Below are positions 35,870-47,422 of a stretch of 64,000 nt of DNA, piece after piece. This DNA is from Cycas panzhihuaensis. Its lineage: Eukaryota > Cycadophyta. The position numbers and the translations under genes are program-made. The notes beneath the pieces were generated by a model that was not told where the DNA came from, did not search any database, and saw nothing but the letters and a program-made list of their open reading frames with translations. The stretch spans positions 57,605,741 through 57,669,740 of the forward strand of contig CM041465.1 in NCBI GenBank assembly GCA_023213395.1, given 5' to 3'. Every line of letters begins with the position of its first letter. Position 1 is the stretch's first letter.

Positions 35870-37199
35870 TGGTACACAGACAGAAAACCAGAAAAAAATA
35901 GAAAAGGGGCCAAACCGCCTCTAAAAACCGGAAAGGACAAACAGGCAAATAACTAGGGGCCTAGATGACTACTAGGAGACTGACTTTGACTGACTTTTGA
36001 TGAATGCAGGCAGTTATCATGGTGGATAACTGCGAAAACATCAGCATGCCGATTCTGAGCTACTTAGAGATGGCGTCCTAGGAGGACAAGGCGACTTTGA
36101 AGAGATGTGGCCTGTACAGAGGCTCCTGGTTGACATAGTGTCACACTGGGATAGGAGGAGGCATGTATTCCACTTGCCTCAGATAGGAGACATCACGATC
36201 ACCCCAGGTGATATCAGGCGGATCCTGGGGGTACCAGCGACAGGGAGACCCATGAGACTGAGAGCGCTGCCTAGCACCGAGGCAGCACACAGGGAGGCAG
36301 CCCAGTTCCTCACGGGGACTGACAGGTGGGAGCGGAGGGGAGCTCCCCTCTAGACGGTACTCATGTCATGGATTCCTCGGGTGAGGAAGCTTATACTACT
36401 ATGCATTCTGTTCCAGATTTCCTGGAAACAGAACTATAGGGAGATCCCCAGAGGATGGGTGGATGCAGCGTGCCGGTGTGAGGCTGGCGAGAGGATGGAC
36501 TAGGCCACTCTAGTTGCGGCGAACCTCGTCACCCAACTAGACACCGCCGAGATCGTGCAGGAGGCTTTTCCCACTGACGTCAGCAAAGGTCGGTTTTCGA
36601 TCACTTTGCGGCAATGGCACCGGTAGGGGGGCCATTCCCCATAGTAGGGTGGGCCCCGATGGTCCATAGGTGGCAGACGAGGCTCTGAGGGACAGAGGAC
36701 CAGGCCCATGTCTATCGGTCAGTTGATACGACATCACTCAACCTCCTCACACTGACAGACTATATAGCAGAGCCTTACAGAGCAGTGAGGTAGGAGAGTG
36801 ATGACGAAGCGGGCGGAGCAGGAGCGCCCATTGACGATGACAGCGATGATGACGACGACGATGGGGGCGACGACGGTGATGATGAGGGAGATGGGGCTGG
36901 CCCATCATGACTTGCAAGAGAGGCAGGTCCGTCACAGTCGTCAGAGGGAGTAGCAGGACTGTCCGGGACCGCTGGAGGAGGGGTAGGCCCATCAGGAGCT
37001 GCCGAGACGAGCAGGGTGGCCGATACCAGGGGTCGCAGACTACGGATCGTGAGGAGATCCAGCGAGGCGAGGGTCGAGCCAGTCCCTACTAGAGACGAGG
37101 TAGAGGCAGAGGACATACCAGATGATGAGGTACCTGCAGCTAGTGGAGGGCCAGGAGACGAGGATGTCGCCCGAGCGGAGGAGCCGGCGGCCATGCCAG

Positions 37200-37313
37200 G
37201 TGAGACCTAACCGTTTCCTTAGTCATTTGACATCTAGATAGATTTTTTTGATTTCATTACATTATGATATGCAGTGAGGATGTACACTGACACACGGCAT
37301 GTTGCCTTGATAG
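37200..37313 (+). other. Intron 2 of the antisense gene, element A
   Basis: CAG|GTGAGA donor and CTTGATAG acceptor. Introns of 111 bases in B (56005-56115) and 127 bases in C (49617-49743, minus) occupy the same place, and all three keep GTGAGAC at the donor. Three diverged copies agreeing is good evidence for real splicing in the ancestor. Confidence 0.7.
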
Positions 37314-37933
37314 GAGTAGCAGAGGTGCAGAGACTGGTCAAGGCCATGGTGAGGGAGATGTTCCCTCAGGTCTACGTAGAGGGGCAACCGCCCATCCAGG
37401 GGGAGGATGCGCCTAGATCGGCAGGAGCCTACATGCAGGCATTCGCCCCATTGGCAAGGGTGACAGACATCTGGGTTGCGGAGACCCAGGAGCACGTGGC
37501 ATTCTGGGGATAGCTGCAGCGAGAGCTCGACACGGCCAGGGGTGAGCGAGATGAGCTGCGCGGACGGGTCCAGGCCTTGGAGACACAGAGCAGGCTAGGA
37601 GGAGATGCGGGGAGTAGCACCTGCCTAGCAGTCCTAGAGGAGCGCCTTAAGGTGTCAGAGGAGAAGTTTAGAGCCATAGAGGAGGGACTCCAAGGCGAGA
37701 GGGATCGCATCCAGGTCCGCTACGACCAGCTAGTGGCACAGGTGGTCTCGAGGTCGAGCAGGAGCCAGACCCATACACAGACAGCAACTACGACCCCGAG
37801 ACGGCCTCAAGACGAGGAGAGCGAGGCAGGCAGCTCGCAGAGGCCTAAGAGGAGCCTCGCAGGGATGTGGTCCCTAGGAGAGGGATCACACTGCACGGGA
37901 TGGGACCCAGGTCGTGACAGTAGTAGCAGATGA

Positions 37934-38663
37934 GATGTACATGTATATGGTTTTGAAGGGAAAGCGCAGGCCTCTAGGGGGTCATATGTAGACTCACATG
38001 ATTGTACCCCCCCTGCAAGGATCCCGGCTTCCCACATGCACGATGTACTATGACACTTTGATATATATATACACATGGGGTAATTGGAACCCCATTTTGA
38101 CATGAAATGGTGTGTATCATGTATGATAAAGCTAGTATGTACGGTTTACTTTTGTGAATGGATATTTTGTGTATGTTGCAAATGTTTATATGTTGTAAGT
38201 GTAAATACGCTGTAAATGTAAGTATGTAAGTATGTAAATATGTGAATATGTAGATTTTTATTGTAAAAATTTTGTTGTAACTATGCATGTGTTTCCTTCC
38301 ATGTATGGCCATATGTCTAACAGAAGCATACACATCTACCGTAAGTAGAGGTGATCGAGAGTTGTGAGGTTAGAAATAGAGCGACATGCACGTCCACAGG
38401 GGAGCATAGCGGAATATGTGAAGGAAACGACAGGCACGAGAGGGGAGTGACGATACTCCATAGCGTCGTCCTAGTCGGGAGATGCCCAAATAGGAGGACA
38501 AAGGTTCCCGAGAGCACACGGGAACGCGGGTTCCATGAGGAACCTAAGAAGAACTAAAATCCACCTTAAATTGCCATTCTACCCATGGTTGGGAGGAATG
38601 GGAACAATTTAAAATGGTAGTTTAGGCTCGTTTCGGAGCATGGCGAAGAAAAGAGCGGAAAGA
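37934..38663. other. Region between the antisense gene and integrase, element A
   Basis: It should hold the 3' ends of both converging transcription units. It contains TATGTAAG/TATGTAAA-type short repeats (38220-38260). A block at about 38550-38640 (CCATTCTACCCATGGTTGGG and following) is strongly conserved in B (57244-57320) and, inverted, in C (48250-48310). No reading frame explains that conservation. Confidence 0.55.
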
Positions 38664-39960
38664 TCACGCGTAAAATTTCTTGAGGAACTTTCCGTTGACC
38701 GCTTTCTCAAATTCTAAGCCGTCTAAGGTGGCGATCCTGTATGCGCCGTTATCGAGGCTTTCGAGAATGATGAAGGGGCCTACCCATTTGGGCCTGAATT
38801 TGGCCAAGCGATCATAGAGGTACTCCAATTTGAGGACATGGTCTCCGGGGTACAAAGGATGAGCACGAAGATGTTTGTCGTGTGTCCTTTGCAAGTGGGC
38901 TTGTGAAGCGAAGTTCGCTTGATAAGCCGTTAAGCGCTTCTCATCCAGGGCTTTGAGGTCTAGGAGGCGATCCTGACGAATAGACTCCTCATCAGTGAGG
39001 CCTCGAAGGGAAACCCGAAGGGAGGGGATCTCCACTTCCAATGGGAGTATAGCCTCGGTTCCGTAGACTAACGAGAATGGGGTCATTCCGGTAGCTGTGC
39101 GGATGGAAGTGCGATAAGCCCATAGAGCGAAAGGGAGTTGGATATACCAATCTCTTTGAGACTGGGTAACGGTTTTCTTCAAGATGCCGACGAGCGTTTT
39201 GTTGAAAGATTCAACTTCACCGTTCGCTTGGGGGTAATAAGGGGATGACATCTTATGCGAGATCTTAAATTTCTCGCACAATTCGTCTATTTCCTTATTA
39301 CAGAAGGAAGTTCCATTATCCGTGATTAGGACATCTGGAATTCTGAAACAACATATAATATGCTAGTAGACGAAAGGGGCTATCGTCTTGCCAGGGGTAG
39401 TGGACAGGGGGATTGCCTCTGCCCATTTAGTGAAGTATTCAGTAGAGGTTAAGATATATTTGTGTTGTACAGAAGATGGCAGTGAGATAGCCCCAATGAG
39501 GTCTAAACTCCATTGAGAAAAGGGCCACGGAGACACGATAGGGTGCAACGCCTCGGAAGGTATGTGGGAGACATTGGCATGCTCCTGACAATGCTGACAT
39601 CTAAGGGCACAAGCGTGGGCGTCCTTGAACAAGGACGGCCAGTAGTAGCCCATGCGGAGGATCCTTTGGGCCATGGATTGGCCCCCAAAGTGGCCCCCAC
39701 AAATGCCATGGTGGCATTCGCGGAGTATTTGGTCTGCTTCGTCAGGAGCGATGCAGTGAAGTGGGATCCCATCGAAAGATCTCTTGTACAACGCTTCATC
39801 CACAAGGAAGTATTGCCTAGCAGTGGCGCGGATACGTGACCTAACTTTGTTACTGGCTTCAGGGCGATATTCTTGCTGAGTCAGATATCGCACAATGTCG
39901 CTATACCACTCGTTGTTGGTGAGTGGGTGAGGGGAAGCCTCACAGATGGTCATAATAGAC
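38664..39960 (-). pseudogene. Element A integrase
   Basis: The zinc-binding part contains CHHGICGGHFGG and CALRCQHCQEH. The core has the first Asp in WSLDLIGAI, the second in TDNGTSF (39318-39320) and the Glu in GEVESFN (39210-39212), with 35 residues between the last two as the D,D-35-E rule requires. The C-terminal part has a GPF-type module (KWVGPFIILES, then NGAYRI) and no chromodomain. It ends in FLKKFYA at 38664. A TAG (39363-39365) interrupts the frame 15 codons before the second Asp, and element B has the same stop. Integrase would insert the cDNA into the genome. Confidence 0.85.
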
Positions 39961-42083
39961 TCATCCGGGAAAGAGTCGTCAATAGGAACACCGCTTGCGT
40001 TGGGAATGGCAGCATCGGCTAATTGCTCTGCTACTATCATTCCCTTCTTCAACTTCCTGTTAACAACTTGTAAGTCGAACTCTTGAAGCAGGATGGCCCA
40101 ACGACCCGCCCTACCTGTCAAATCCGAATGGGTAAGTAAGTAACGCAAGGGATCAGATTGAACGATCACCTTGGTTATATTGCCGAGCAAGTAATGCCGA
40201 AACTTCTTGGTCGCATGGACCAAGGAAAGGCATTCCTTTTCAGTAGGGGGATAGTTTAATTCAGCAGCGACGAGAGTGTGGCTGATGAAATAAATGGCCC
40301 TCTTAGTTCCCGAATCATCCTCCTGTGCAAGCATTGCACCCAGGGATTCGTCGGTTACTGAGGTGTATAGAATGAAAGGCCTATCAAAGCGGGGAGGCGC
40401 AAGTGTAGGGGCAGAAACGAGAGCTTCCTTGAGCCCTACGAAGGCCTTTTGGGTCTTGTCCGACCAGACAAAAGGGGCTCCTTTCTTTAATAGGTTCATA
40501 AGAGGCTTGGTATTTATGGCAAAATTTGCCCAGAACCGCCTCAGAAAACTAAGCTTGCCTATAAACGACTTAATTTGTTATTGGGTCCTAGGTGGCGGCA
40601 TGTCAAGGATTGCCTTGACTTTTTCTGGATCGATTTGGATTCCTTGCTGGGACATGAGGAAACCCAAGAGTTTGCCTGAGGTGACGGCAAACACGCATTT
40701 CAGTGGGTTTAGGCTAACGTGAAACTTGCGACATCTTGTGAAGATAGCACACAAGTTGGAGGGATGATGAGCTCTGGAACGAGAGAGACCCATCATATCA
40801 TCCATGAAAACCTCCAACGTATTGTTGATGAGGTCGTGAAAGATAAAATGCATGGCTCTTTGATAAGTAGCCCCTGCATTCTTAAGACCAAAGGGCATTG
40901 CCTTGTAGGCAAAGGTACCCCATGGCGTAGTGAAGGCCGTCTTATGGCGGTCTTCGTGGAGAAATCAATCACGGTTATAGCCGGAGAAGCCATCCATCAA
41001 GGACATAACTTTGAATCCAACTGTACGATCGATTATTTAATCTATAAAGGGAAGAGGAAAGTTGTCCTTAGGACAAGCGTTGTTTATGTCGCGAAAATTG
41101 ACACAAATACGAATGGTCCCGTTCTTCTTAGCAACGAGAATGATATTCGATACCCACTTAGGGTAATCGATGGAAGAAATGAGTCCCGCCTCTAGAAGCT
41201 TCTCAACTTCCATCTTAACGGCAGCTGAAAGCTTCGGGTGGAGGGGACGCTGCTTCTGACGCACGGGGCAAGCGTCAGGAAAGGTCGTAAGGTTGTGCAT
41301 GACGATGGAGGGGTCAATGCCCTTCATATCTGAGTAGTCCCATGCGAATACATCACGGAATTCCCGAAATAGGAGGGAGTATTCCCTTACTTCATCAGGA
41401 GTACATTCCGCTCCTACCTTGATGACCTTGTCTGGGGCAAGGACTATGTCCTGGGTTGCCCCCATGCACATGGCATTCCCCTCCTTGAAATGGAGGGGGG
41501 CAAGATCAACCGGAAGGGAGGAAACGAAAGAGGGGATTGGGTTGGCTAATGTAGACACAATCGCTAAGACCTTCTGGTGGCCAAGCTTGTGGTGACCAGG
41601 AGGCAAACTCGGCATGGAACCAGCTAAGTGTTCCAGCAGAGCCTCATCGTCTTCGAAGTAGTCCACCCCATGGATGACCTGACTTCGAATAGACGAGGCG
41701 CGGGATAGCGTGGGAGCGACAGGACCAGTATGGATTGAAAGTTGCCCATCATCCCTAAGAGACTCCGAAGGAGAGTTAAGGAGAGGTCCCTCGTAAAAAG
41801 CAAGAGGGGATCTCACGACATCGTCACCTATGGGAGGTGACGGGATGGAAGAGCCAGGAATGTAATGATCGATATGCGCAATGTCATGTGACATGTGAAA
41901 ATGACTAGGCTCTACAACAAAAGGGGCCCTAGGAGGGAACCTAGGACTAGGAGGATGCCCCACACTAGTGTGGAGGAACGAAACTGGGTGAGGATGGTGC
42001 TCATCCTCACTATGGGACCCATCGTCGTCAAACACGGCGAGATACCCATAGCTCCCGACACCAATGGGGGCGAAGCGTGTCAA
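39961..42083 (-). pseudogene. Element A reverse transcriptase and RNase H
   Basis: RT blocks in order on the minus strand: VSNIILVAKKNGTIRICVNF, ACPKDNFPLPFID, FGLKNAGATYQRAM and the catalytic FMDD (40797-40808). RNase H follows with DESLGAMLAQ, NYPPTEKECLSLVHATKKF and QSDPLRYLL, keeping its three acidic residues. The N-terminal 41260-42083 is the Ser/Pro-rich linker after protease. Stops lie at 41037, near 40958, near 40578 and near 40500, with one pair of compensating single-base shifts near 40970. No second RNase H stands between this one and integrase. Confidence 0.85.
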
Positions 42084-42233
42084 ACCAGGAGAAGAAGGTG
42101 TGGGATCTTCTTCTCGGTAAGAGGAGTTGGGGATTCCAATGGAGCAAGCCGAGACATGGTCGGAAGGGTGTTTGTTTCCCTTCGTCTGGCCATGGCTCGC
42201 CTGGGCGGAAGGCCTAGCTGGTTTGGCGAGCGA

Positions 42234-42900
42234 TTACTCGCGGGAGACAACTTTCATTTGTCCATTATGGACAAATTTAAGTTGGCCCCAATGGGTAGAA
42301 CACACAGCTCCCATTTGGTCAAGCCATGGTCGACCCAGAAGCAAGTTGTAATCAACATCAACATCGAGGACGATGATGTCGGTAACGACAGTCTTGTCCT
42401 CGAGGGTAAGGGGTATCGAGACAGATCCTAAGGGAGTCTTCTCGGTACCGTTATAATCCTGACAACGCCATGGAACGGGTTCCAAGGCAGAGATGCCAAG
42501 CTCTTGCATAACGCGCAAAGGCATGGCATTGACGGAAGATCCGTTGTCCACGAAGGTTCTTCGCAACGTGCAATCAGGAGTATCTATGGTAATGGTGAAA
42601 GGGAAGTTCCATTGGCATTCCCTTCCACTAGATGCGGGAAGATCTCTGGGATCGAAGGAGATAACGAGTTCGCAGCTTTGGGTTGTACCAAAGGCATGAA
42701 CGGACGTGTCATTCGATCCTAGAGCTTCCAAGAGGAGCGTTCGCTGCTCGGGGTAACTTCTCAAGACGTCTATGATGGACATCCTAGCAGCCACAGTGAG
42801 AAGCTCTTCGACTACGGAGAAGGGCTTACCCCTCCCTGTGGGTTGGGTAAGGGCTCTCCTAAAGTCGAATTGACCGGGGCAGACGGGAATGCTCTTGGGA
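42234..42900 (-). pseudogene. Element A aspartic protease
   Basis: The active-site block is FVDNGSSVNAMPLRVM (DNGSS at 42534-42548), with DVDYNLLLGRPWLDQMGA downstream, as in plant gypsy proteases. The usual D-S/T-G is DNG here and in element C, and DNS in B, so a family variant rather than a local mutation is likely for the second residue. A TAA at 42234 separates it from the RT linker. Confidence 0.75.
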
Positions 42901-45233
42901 AGTGCAGGAATCTCTTGAGGAACAGCTTCCAGAGGCAGATCGAGTTGCGAGGTAGACGCGGAGGCACCTGTTGCCTCCTTTGCGACTTGAGACCAGGTTA
43001 ACACATAAAGAGGAGTGGTCTCGAGCATTTGGATCACCTTCTTTCCCTTGTTACGGGACCGCGAAGGTGATGGAGCACGGCGGTCAGGGGAGCACGAAGG
43101 GGAAGATGGCCTTCGCACACCCTTCCCTCTACCATGCAAAGGGCGAGAATCGGGAGACCTATCCCGATTCTGATTGTTCCTTTGCTGAACATCTCGACCA
43201 CATTCCCCATGTTTGGGGAATGGGTCTTTATAAACAGGCTGATCGAGGTTAGGCCTCGATGCCCGCCTAGGGGACGAATCGCGCGGTGGGGCGTCGCGTG
43301 GGTGCTGTGCCCGGCAATGCGAATCGTCATGGAAACACTCCCCGTGGATGGAACACCACCTCTTCTCAAGGGGAGGATCGATCCTCCTTGCTTGAGAAGG
43401 CTGGGTGTTACCCCCTTTGGGGGGCATCGCACGAGAAGCTTACTGAACAGGTTTATGGGAGGTCAGCGATGCAGGAGGTTGGAGTTTTAGCTCCTTCATC
43501 GTGCGTTTGAATGAGCGAATAGCGGAGGTAAGAGGATCTAGGGTCCTCTCTGTCGGATGAGAGGTGGACCTAGCAGGTTGCGAAGGTTTGGTTTCCTTCG
43601 CTGGAGGAGGCACCTCGCGACGTTGCGAGGGCTTAGGAGGTTTCTTGAGTCCAGCTTGGATCTCAATGGCCTCCAACACCAAGCACCTCGTAATCGCGGA
43701 GTCACATGTAGTTGCCCCCATCTTGAGGACTTCCACATGCACTTCGGGGCGAAGTGCGTTGACGAAGAGATCTCACTTCAACTCCTCAGGCAACGTGGCC
43801 TTGATAGAGTGAAGAAGATCGTGAAAGCATCGCATAAAGTCACGATTCATCTCGTCGTGACCTTGTTTAAGCAACAGAAGCGCCTTCATTCCACTTTCGA
43901 ATGGGCGGGCTACGTCAAAATAGTTGATGAACTCATCCACCAATTGCTGGAACGAAGAAATCGAATGAGCAGGGAGACAGTGAAACCACTTGAGGGCATC
44001 GCCCTGTAAGGATCGCGGAAAAAGCTTTATAAGGATATGGTCGTAAGCCTAATAATCGATGCACGCCATAGAGAAACTACGTACATGCTCGGTTGGGTCT
44101 TGCGACGAAGTTCCGTCGAATTTGGGAACTTCAGGAGGGTGAGGCGGCAGGTTAGTCCTTAGCGCCTCAACAGACAATCGTGTCGACCTATAGTCCACGA
44201 AAGGACGTGTCCTTGCTTGGGCTAATGGATCGACGATCGGTAAAGGAATAGATGGGGGTGGTAAACCCATCCCTCCTTGGGAAAACGCCCTTTGTTGGAA
44301 AGAGGGTTGCAGGTAAACGCTCTGGAAAGGAGGTACGCTCCCTTGCGATGATGCAACAATGGGACCTACGCTAGATGATGGAAACGACAGGTGAGGGACC
44401 GGGTTTTGCCCATATGGGCCACCCGTAGGTGGCACAACTCCATATGGGTGCAACGGGTCCACCCCGTAAGCAGGAAGATGGTTTTCCCTAGCTTGCCCCC
44501 AAGGTTGAGACGTGTAACCTAGGGGCACGTAAAGGGAAGGACCACCAGCAGAGTTTTGAACGTATGTAGGAGTGGGTCCTACATAGTTGACGACATCAGC
44601 ACTAGTAGGGCCTCGAGGCCTACTAGGGAACGCGTGCGCCACGTTCAAAGGCGGCGCATGCGTTTGGCTCAGAAACGGCATGCTGACCCCGAGTTGGGGA
44701 AAGGACATGCCACGAACGGGTCCTGAAGAAGTAGGACCACGGCTAGAAGTAGGCGGCGCAACGCTTACCCTGGGAGCCGGGGTAGACACGGCATAGGACG
44801 AGTATGCGCGAGCAGAAGCATCAATCGTTGTAGAAGGCGCAGGGATGGATGAGGAAGATGCTACATTGCGCAATACTTCTTCAAACCATCTAGGGTGCGG
44901 TTGGTGGCGAGTTGTTCAGAAGTACTCGTTAATCGCCTCGACTACATCGGCAGGAGGGGTATCCTCATAGCCATACGAAGTCGACGAGATCTCGAAAGTA
45001 GGGGATCCCTCAGGACGCTCCTTGTAAGGCTCACCAGTGGGGTGGTGAGTCTCGTGAGGAGCTGAATCTTTCGCTGCATGAGCAGAAGGATGAAAGTCGG
45101 CAGGATGGAATTGGTCATCCGGATAGTAGATGGAATCATCGCCCTCATGGGCAGATTCTGGAATAGATGCAGGGAACTCTTGAGTTCCCAAAGCCATGGT
45201 AAGGTAAGCCCAATCGGATGGGTAACCTTCCAT
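42901..45233 (-). pseudogene. Element A gag
   Basis: Start at the conserved ATG of MEGYPSD (45233). Order: Ser/Pro-rich N-terminal part, PPHPPEVPKFDGTSSQDP (near 44120), capsid block with KQGHDEMNRDF (near 43870), then LDPLTSAIRSFKRTMKELKLQ (near 43520). The C-x2-H-x4-H-x4-C knuckle (CSIHGECFHDDSHC) is at 43314-43355, with a basic Arg/Ser-rich tail after it. In-frame stops occur at 44916 (TGA), 44049 (TAG, in place of a Trp kept in C), just before 43742 (TGA) and at 43440 (TAA). Gag to integrase lie in one reading frame, so a single gag-pol polyprotein is inferred for the ancestor. Confidence 0.82.
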
Positions 45234-45502
45234 TGTCGAATCGGGGTTCGACGATGGAAGGAAACGAGGCGATTGGTCTTCTAACAACGGCGGCAAACGT
45301 CGCAAGCGATGCGAGAAACGTCGTATGCAACACCTTTGTGAGCATTGTTAGAAGAAACAAAAAAAAAAAGAAGGAAAGTGAAGCAGGCACGTTGGGGGTT
45401 GCCCAACTGAAAACACGGAATAAGAAACTACCTAGAGGCAAGAACACCAACGAAAAAGAGGAGCGAATTTAGCTCCCTTCTTGTGATCCCAGATGGTTGC
45501 GG
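45234..45502 (-). other. Element A leader between LTR and gag
   Basis: It starts, on the minus strand, right after the LTR end with CCGCAACCATCTGGGATCA. This resembles the element C leader and should include the primer binding site; the matching tRNA was not identified. A plus-strand A-rich tract at 45358-45377 is part of the leader. Confidence 0.5.
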
Positions 45503-46899
45503 TGAAACGCTCGCTACGGGGCGGTGATTCTACGTCTAGCAAAAGATATAAAAACGTACTATGCTAACTAAGCTAGGTAATGAGGATCTCACCTCGCAGG
45601 ATGTCCGTGTGCTGGAGTGCGGGTTTGGGACTGTAAGGTGCCTGGTTGCTTCCAGGTAGCCATGTAAAAACAAGGCCTTCCTACCCTTCAGATGGCCGGG
45701 AAGGAAAGGGAATGCCTTGCGCGTTGCGTCTTCTCAAGGTAATGAGAAGGCAACGAAGAGAGGGACAACTAATCCAATGTGCAAGCAGCTGTGGTGAAAG
45801 GTGCGACAGAAAAGGTGGCTCAGGTGCGATACAAATGAGCTCTCTATGCTATGCTATATAAAGCAGAAAATAATGCAAGAAGATGAATGTTTTCCCCTTT
45901 TATCCTTTATGTTCTTTTATCATTTCCTATCTATTCAGACAAATACATGAAAAGGAAACAGCGCAAAAGGAAACACGCGGGAAGCGAGGGGAATACCTGG
46001 ATCCGGCATTTGAGTGGAGGTACGGCTTGTCTCTCTAAGTCCCGCTCCTTCTTTCTCCATTCTCCATGCATGCAACGTCGATCGGCGGTGGTTGCCGGAT
46101 GCGATGGAAGAGGGGTTCACCTACCTCCCCTTAAGCATGCAAAAAGCAAATAAAACGGAAAAGACGGAAAGCTTGAAACCAAAGAAAGAGAAGTACCATG
46201 CGGGGAGCTAACCGGCAACGGGCTCGTCTTACGTATCACTCCGCTAATGCACGATCCTACAAACAAGTAAGAAAGACACCTTCCTCTCAGAAGAGAGGCC
46301 ACAAGATCTGCCTAGAAATATATGTATATGTATATAAATTGAAATCAACTAAAACTAAGAACTAGACTAAGCATCGGAATGTAGCAAAACGAAATAACAA
46401 CATACGAGAAACACTCATGCCACTATGTACCATAGAAACATATGAAATGGAACTGAGTATAGCCTCGGGATGGCTAACCCACCCACGGGAGGTCTCCACG
46501 GAGTTCGAGAAGGGAAACTAGCTGGCAATGAGATAGTGATGGGTTGTCTATGCCGATCGGAATGCCCTGACTAAATCCCCTAAACTTCCTTAGCCCGTTC
46601 CTTAGGAAAGCGTGGGTGGCAAAGGAAAGAGGACAAGGGACGGAACCCTTGGGGAGAAGGACAACAATGGGGGATGGAACCCCACATACCTCCCTCGAAT
46701 CCTCGTATGTACACCTTTACACCGGCTAACTAAGGAAAGAGTGAAAGAGAGCTTAGAGAAAATGGAGGGGCCCCAAAGAAGCACCGGGAAAGTACCTCTA
46801 GCCTAGAACAACGCTATGGGAGAGTTGTGGCTAACTAGGATTACATTCATTTAGAAGCAAAAGAAATAAAAAAATAGAAAAAACAAAGAGATGAACTAT

Positions 46900-46962
46900 T
46901 TGCAAGTAAAAACAAGAGAGTTGCAAGGAAAAAACAAGAAGTTGCAAGTAAAAACCAAGAAG
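46900..46962. repeat. 21-base minisatellite (3 units) in the right LTR
   Basis: Same three-unit array as in the left LTR, with only small differences. Confidence 0.85.
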
Positions 46963-47422
46963 TACCTTGTATGGGGAGATTAAGCATGCACTTTGCCACT
47001 TGGAACATCAGCAATAGATAACAAACAGAGGCTAGTTATGAGTAGTTCTTGCAAGGGTATGGATGGGGGGAGCTCCTTGCAAGTTTGGAGCTTTGGAGTT
47101 GACCCTTGAAGTAGCTTTTTGGGTGAAGAAGACTCTTGAATCCTTTAGCACCTGCAAAGAAGAATGGAGCTTGCTGTGGAGAGCAGTAGGGGGGGCAGCA
47201 ATGGCCCTGCAAAATCCAGCTGATGGTAGCCCACTTCACCTTCTTCAGTTGCTGTGTATGAAGTTTTTTGTTTCTATGTGTTTTCCTTGTGCAAAGGTTA
47301 GAAATTCTTCTTAGAAGTTTGAAAAATAGGTAAAAGTCTGAAAAATGGGGAGCAAAATCCCCTTTATCCCCTGTTCACAACAGGTGAATATTAGGGATGT
47401 CGGGGTGACTCGAATCAATCAA

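Larger units (their letters stand above)
35524..36009 (+). other. Intron 1 of the antisense gene, element A
   Basis: GTGAGT donor after CCA and TGAATGCAG acceptor before GCA. Its counterpart in element B (54329-54805) has the same boundaries and nearly the same length (486 versus 477). It carries two strong inverted repeats. Confidence 0.65.
35500..37933 (+). pseudogene. Antisense three-exon gene of element A, plant-mobile-domain-like
   Basis: Model: exon 1 35500-35523 (ATG, encodes MATVRPDP), intron 35524-36009, exon 2 36010-37199, intron 37200-37313, exon 3 37314-37933. Both introns have GT/AG ends and the first keeps frame. Exon 2 encodes RCGLY, LLVDIVSHWDRRRHVFHLP and GDITITPGDIRRILGVPATG. 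These match the plant mobile domain (PMD) pattern of W-(x)-H-F-H-L-P followed by TIT-x-D-(x)-LG-(x)-P-(x)-G. An acidic run then leads to a Gly/Pro/Ser linker. Exon 3 encodes LVKAMVREMFPQVYVEGQPP and a Glu/Arg-rich probable coiled coil. The ancestral protein was about 600 residues. Broken by a TAG near 36078, a 34-base deletion relative to B near 36117, and a TAG at 36351. PMD function in retroelements is unknown; host PMD proteins (MAIN/MAIL type) act in the nucleus. Confidence 0.7.

Noticed and set aside
36775-37194. 139-codon Ser/Pro-rich minus-strand frame
   Set aside because: Shadow of the acidic/linker part of the antisense gene; its composition follows from GAT/GAC and GGA-rich sense codons on the other strand.
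43134-44009. Plus-strand frames of 118-150 codons within gag
   Set aside because: Shadows of the minus-strand gag, which carries the conserved capsid and zinc-knuckle motifs.
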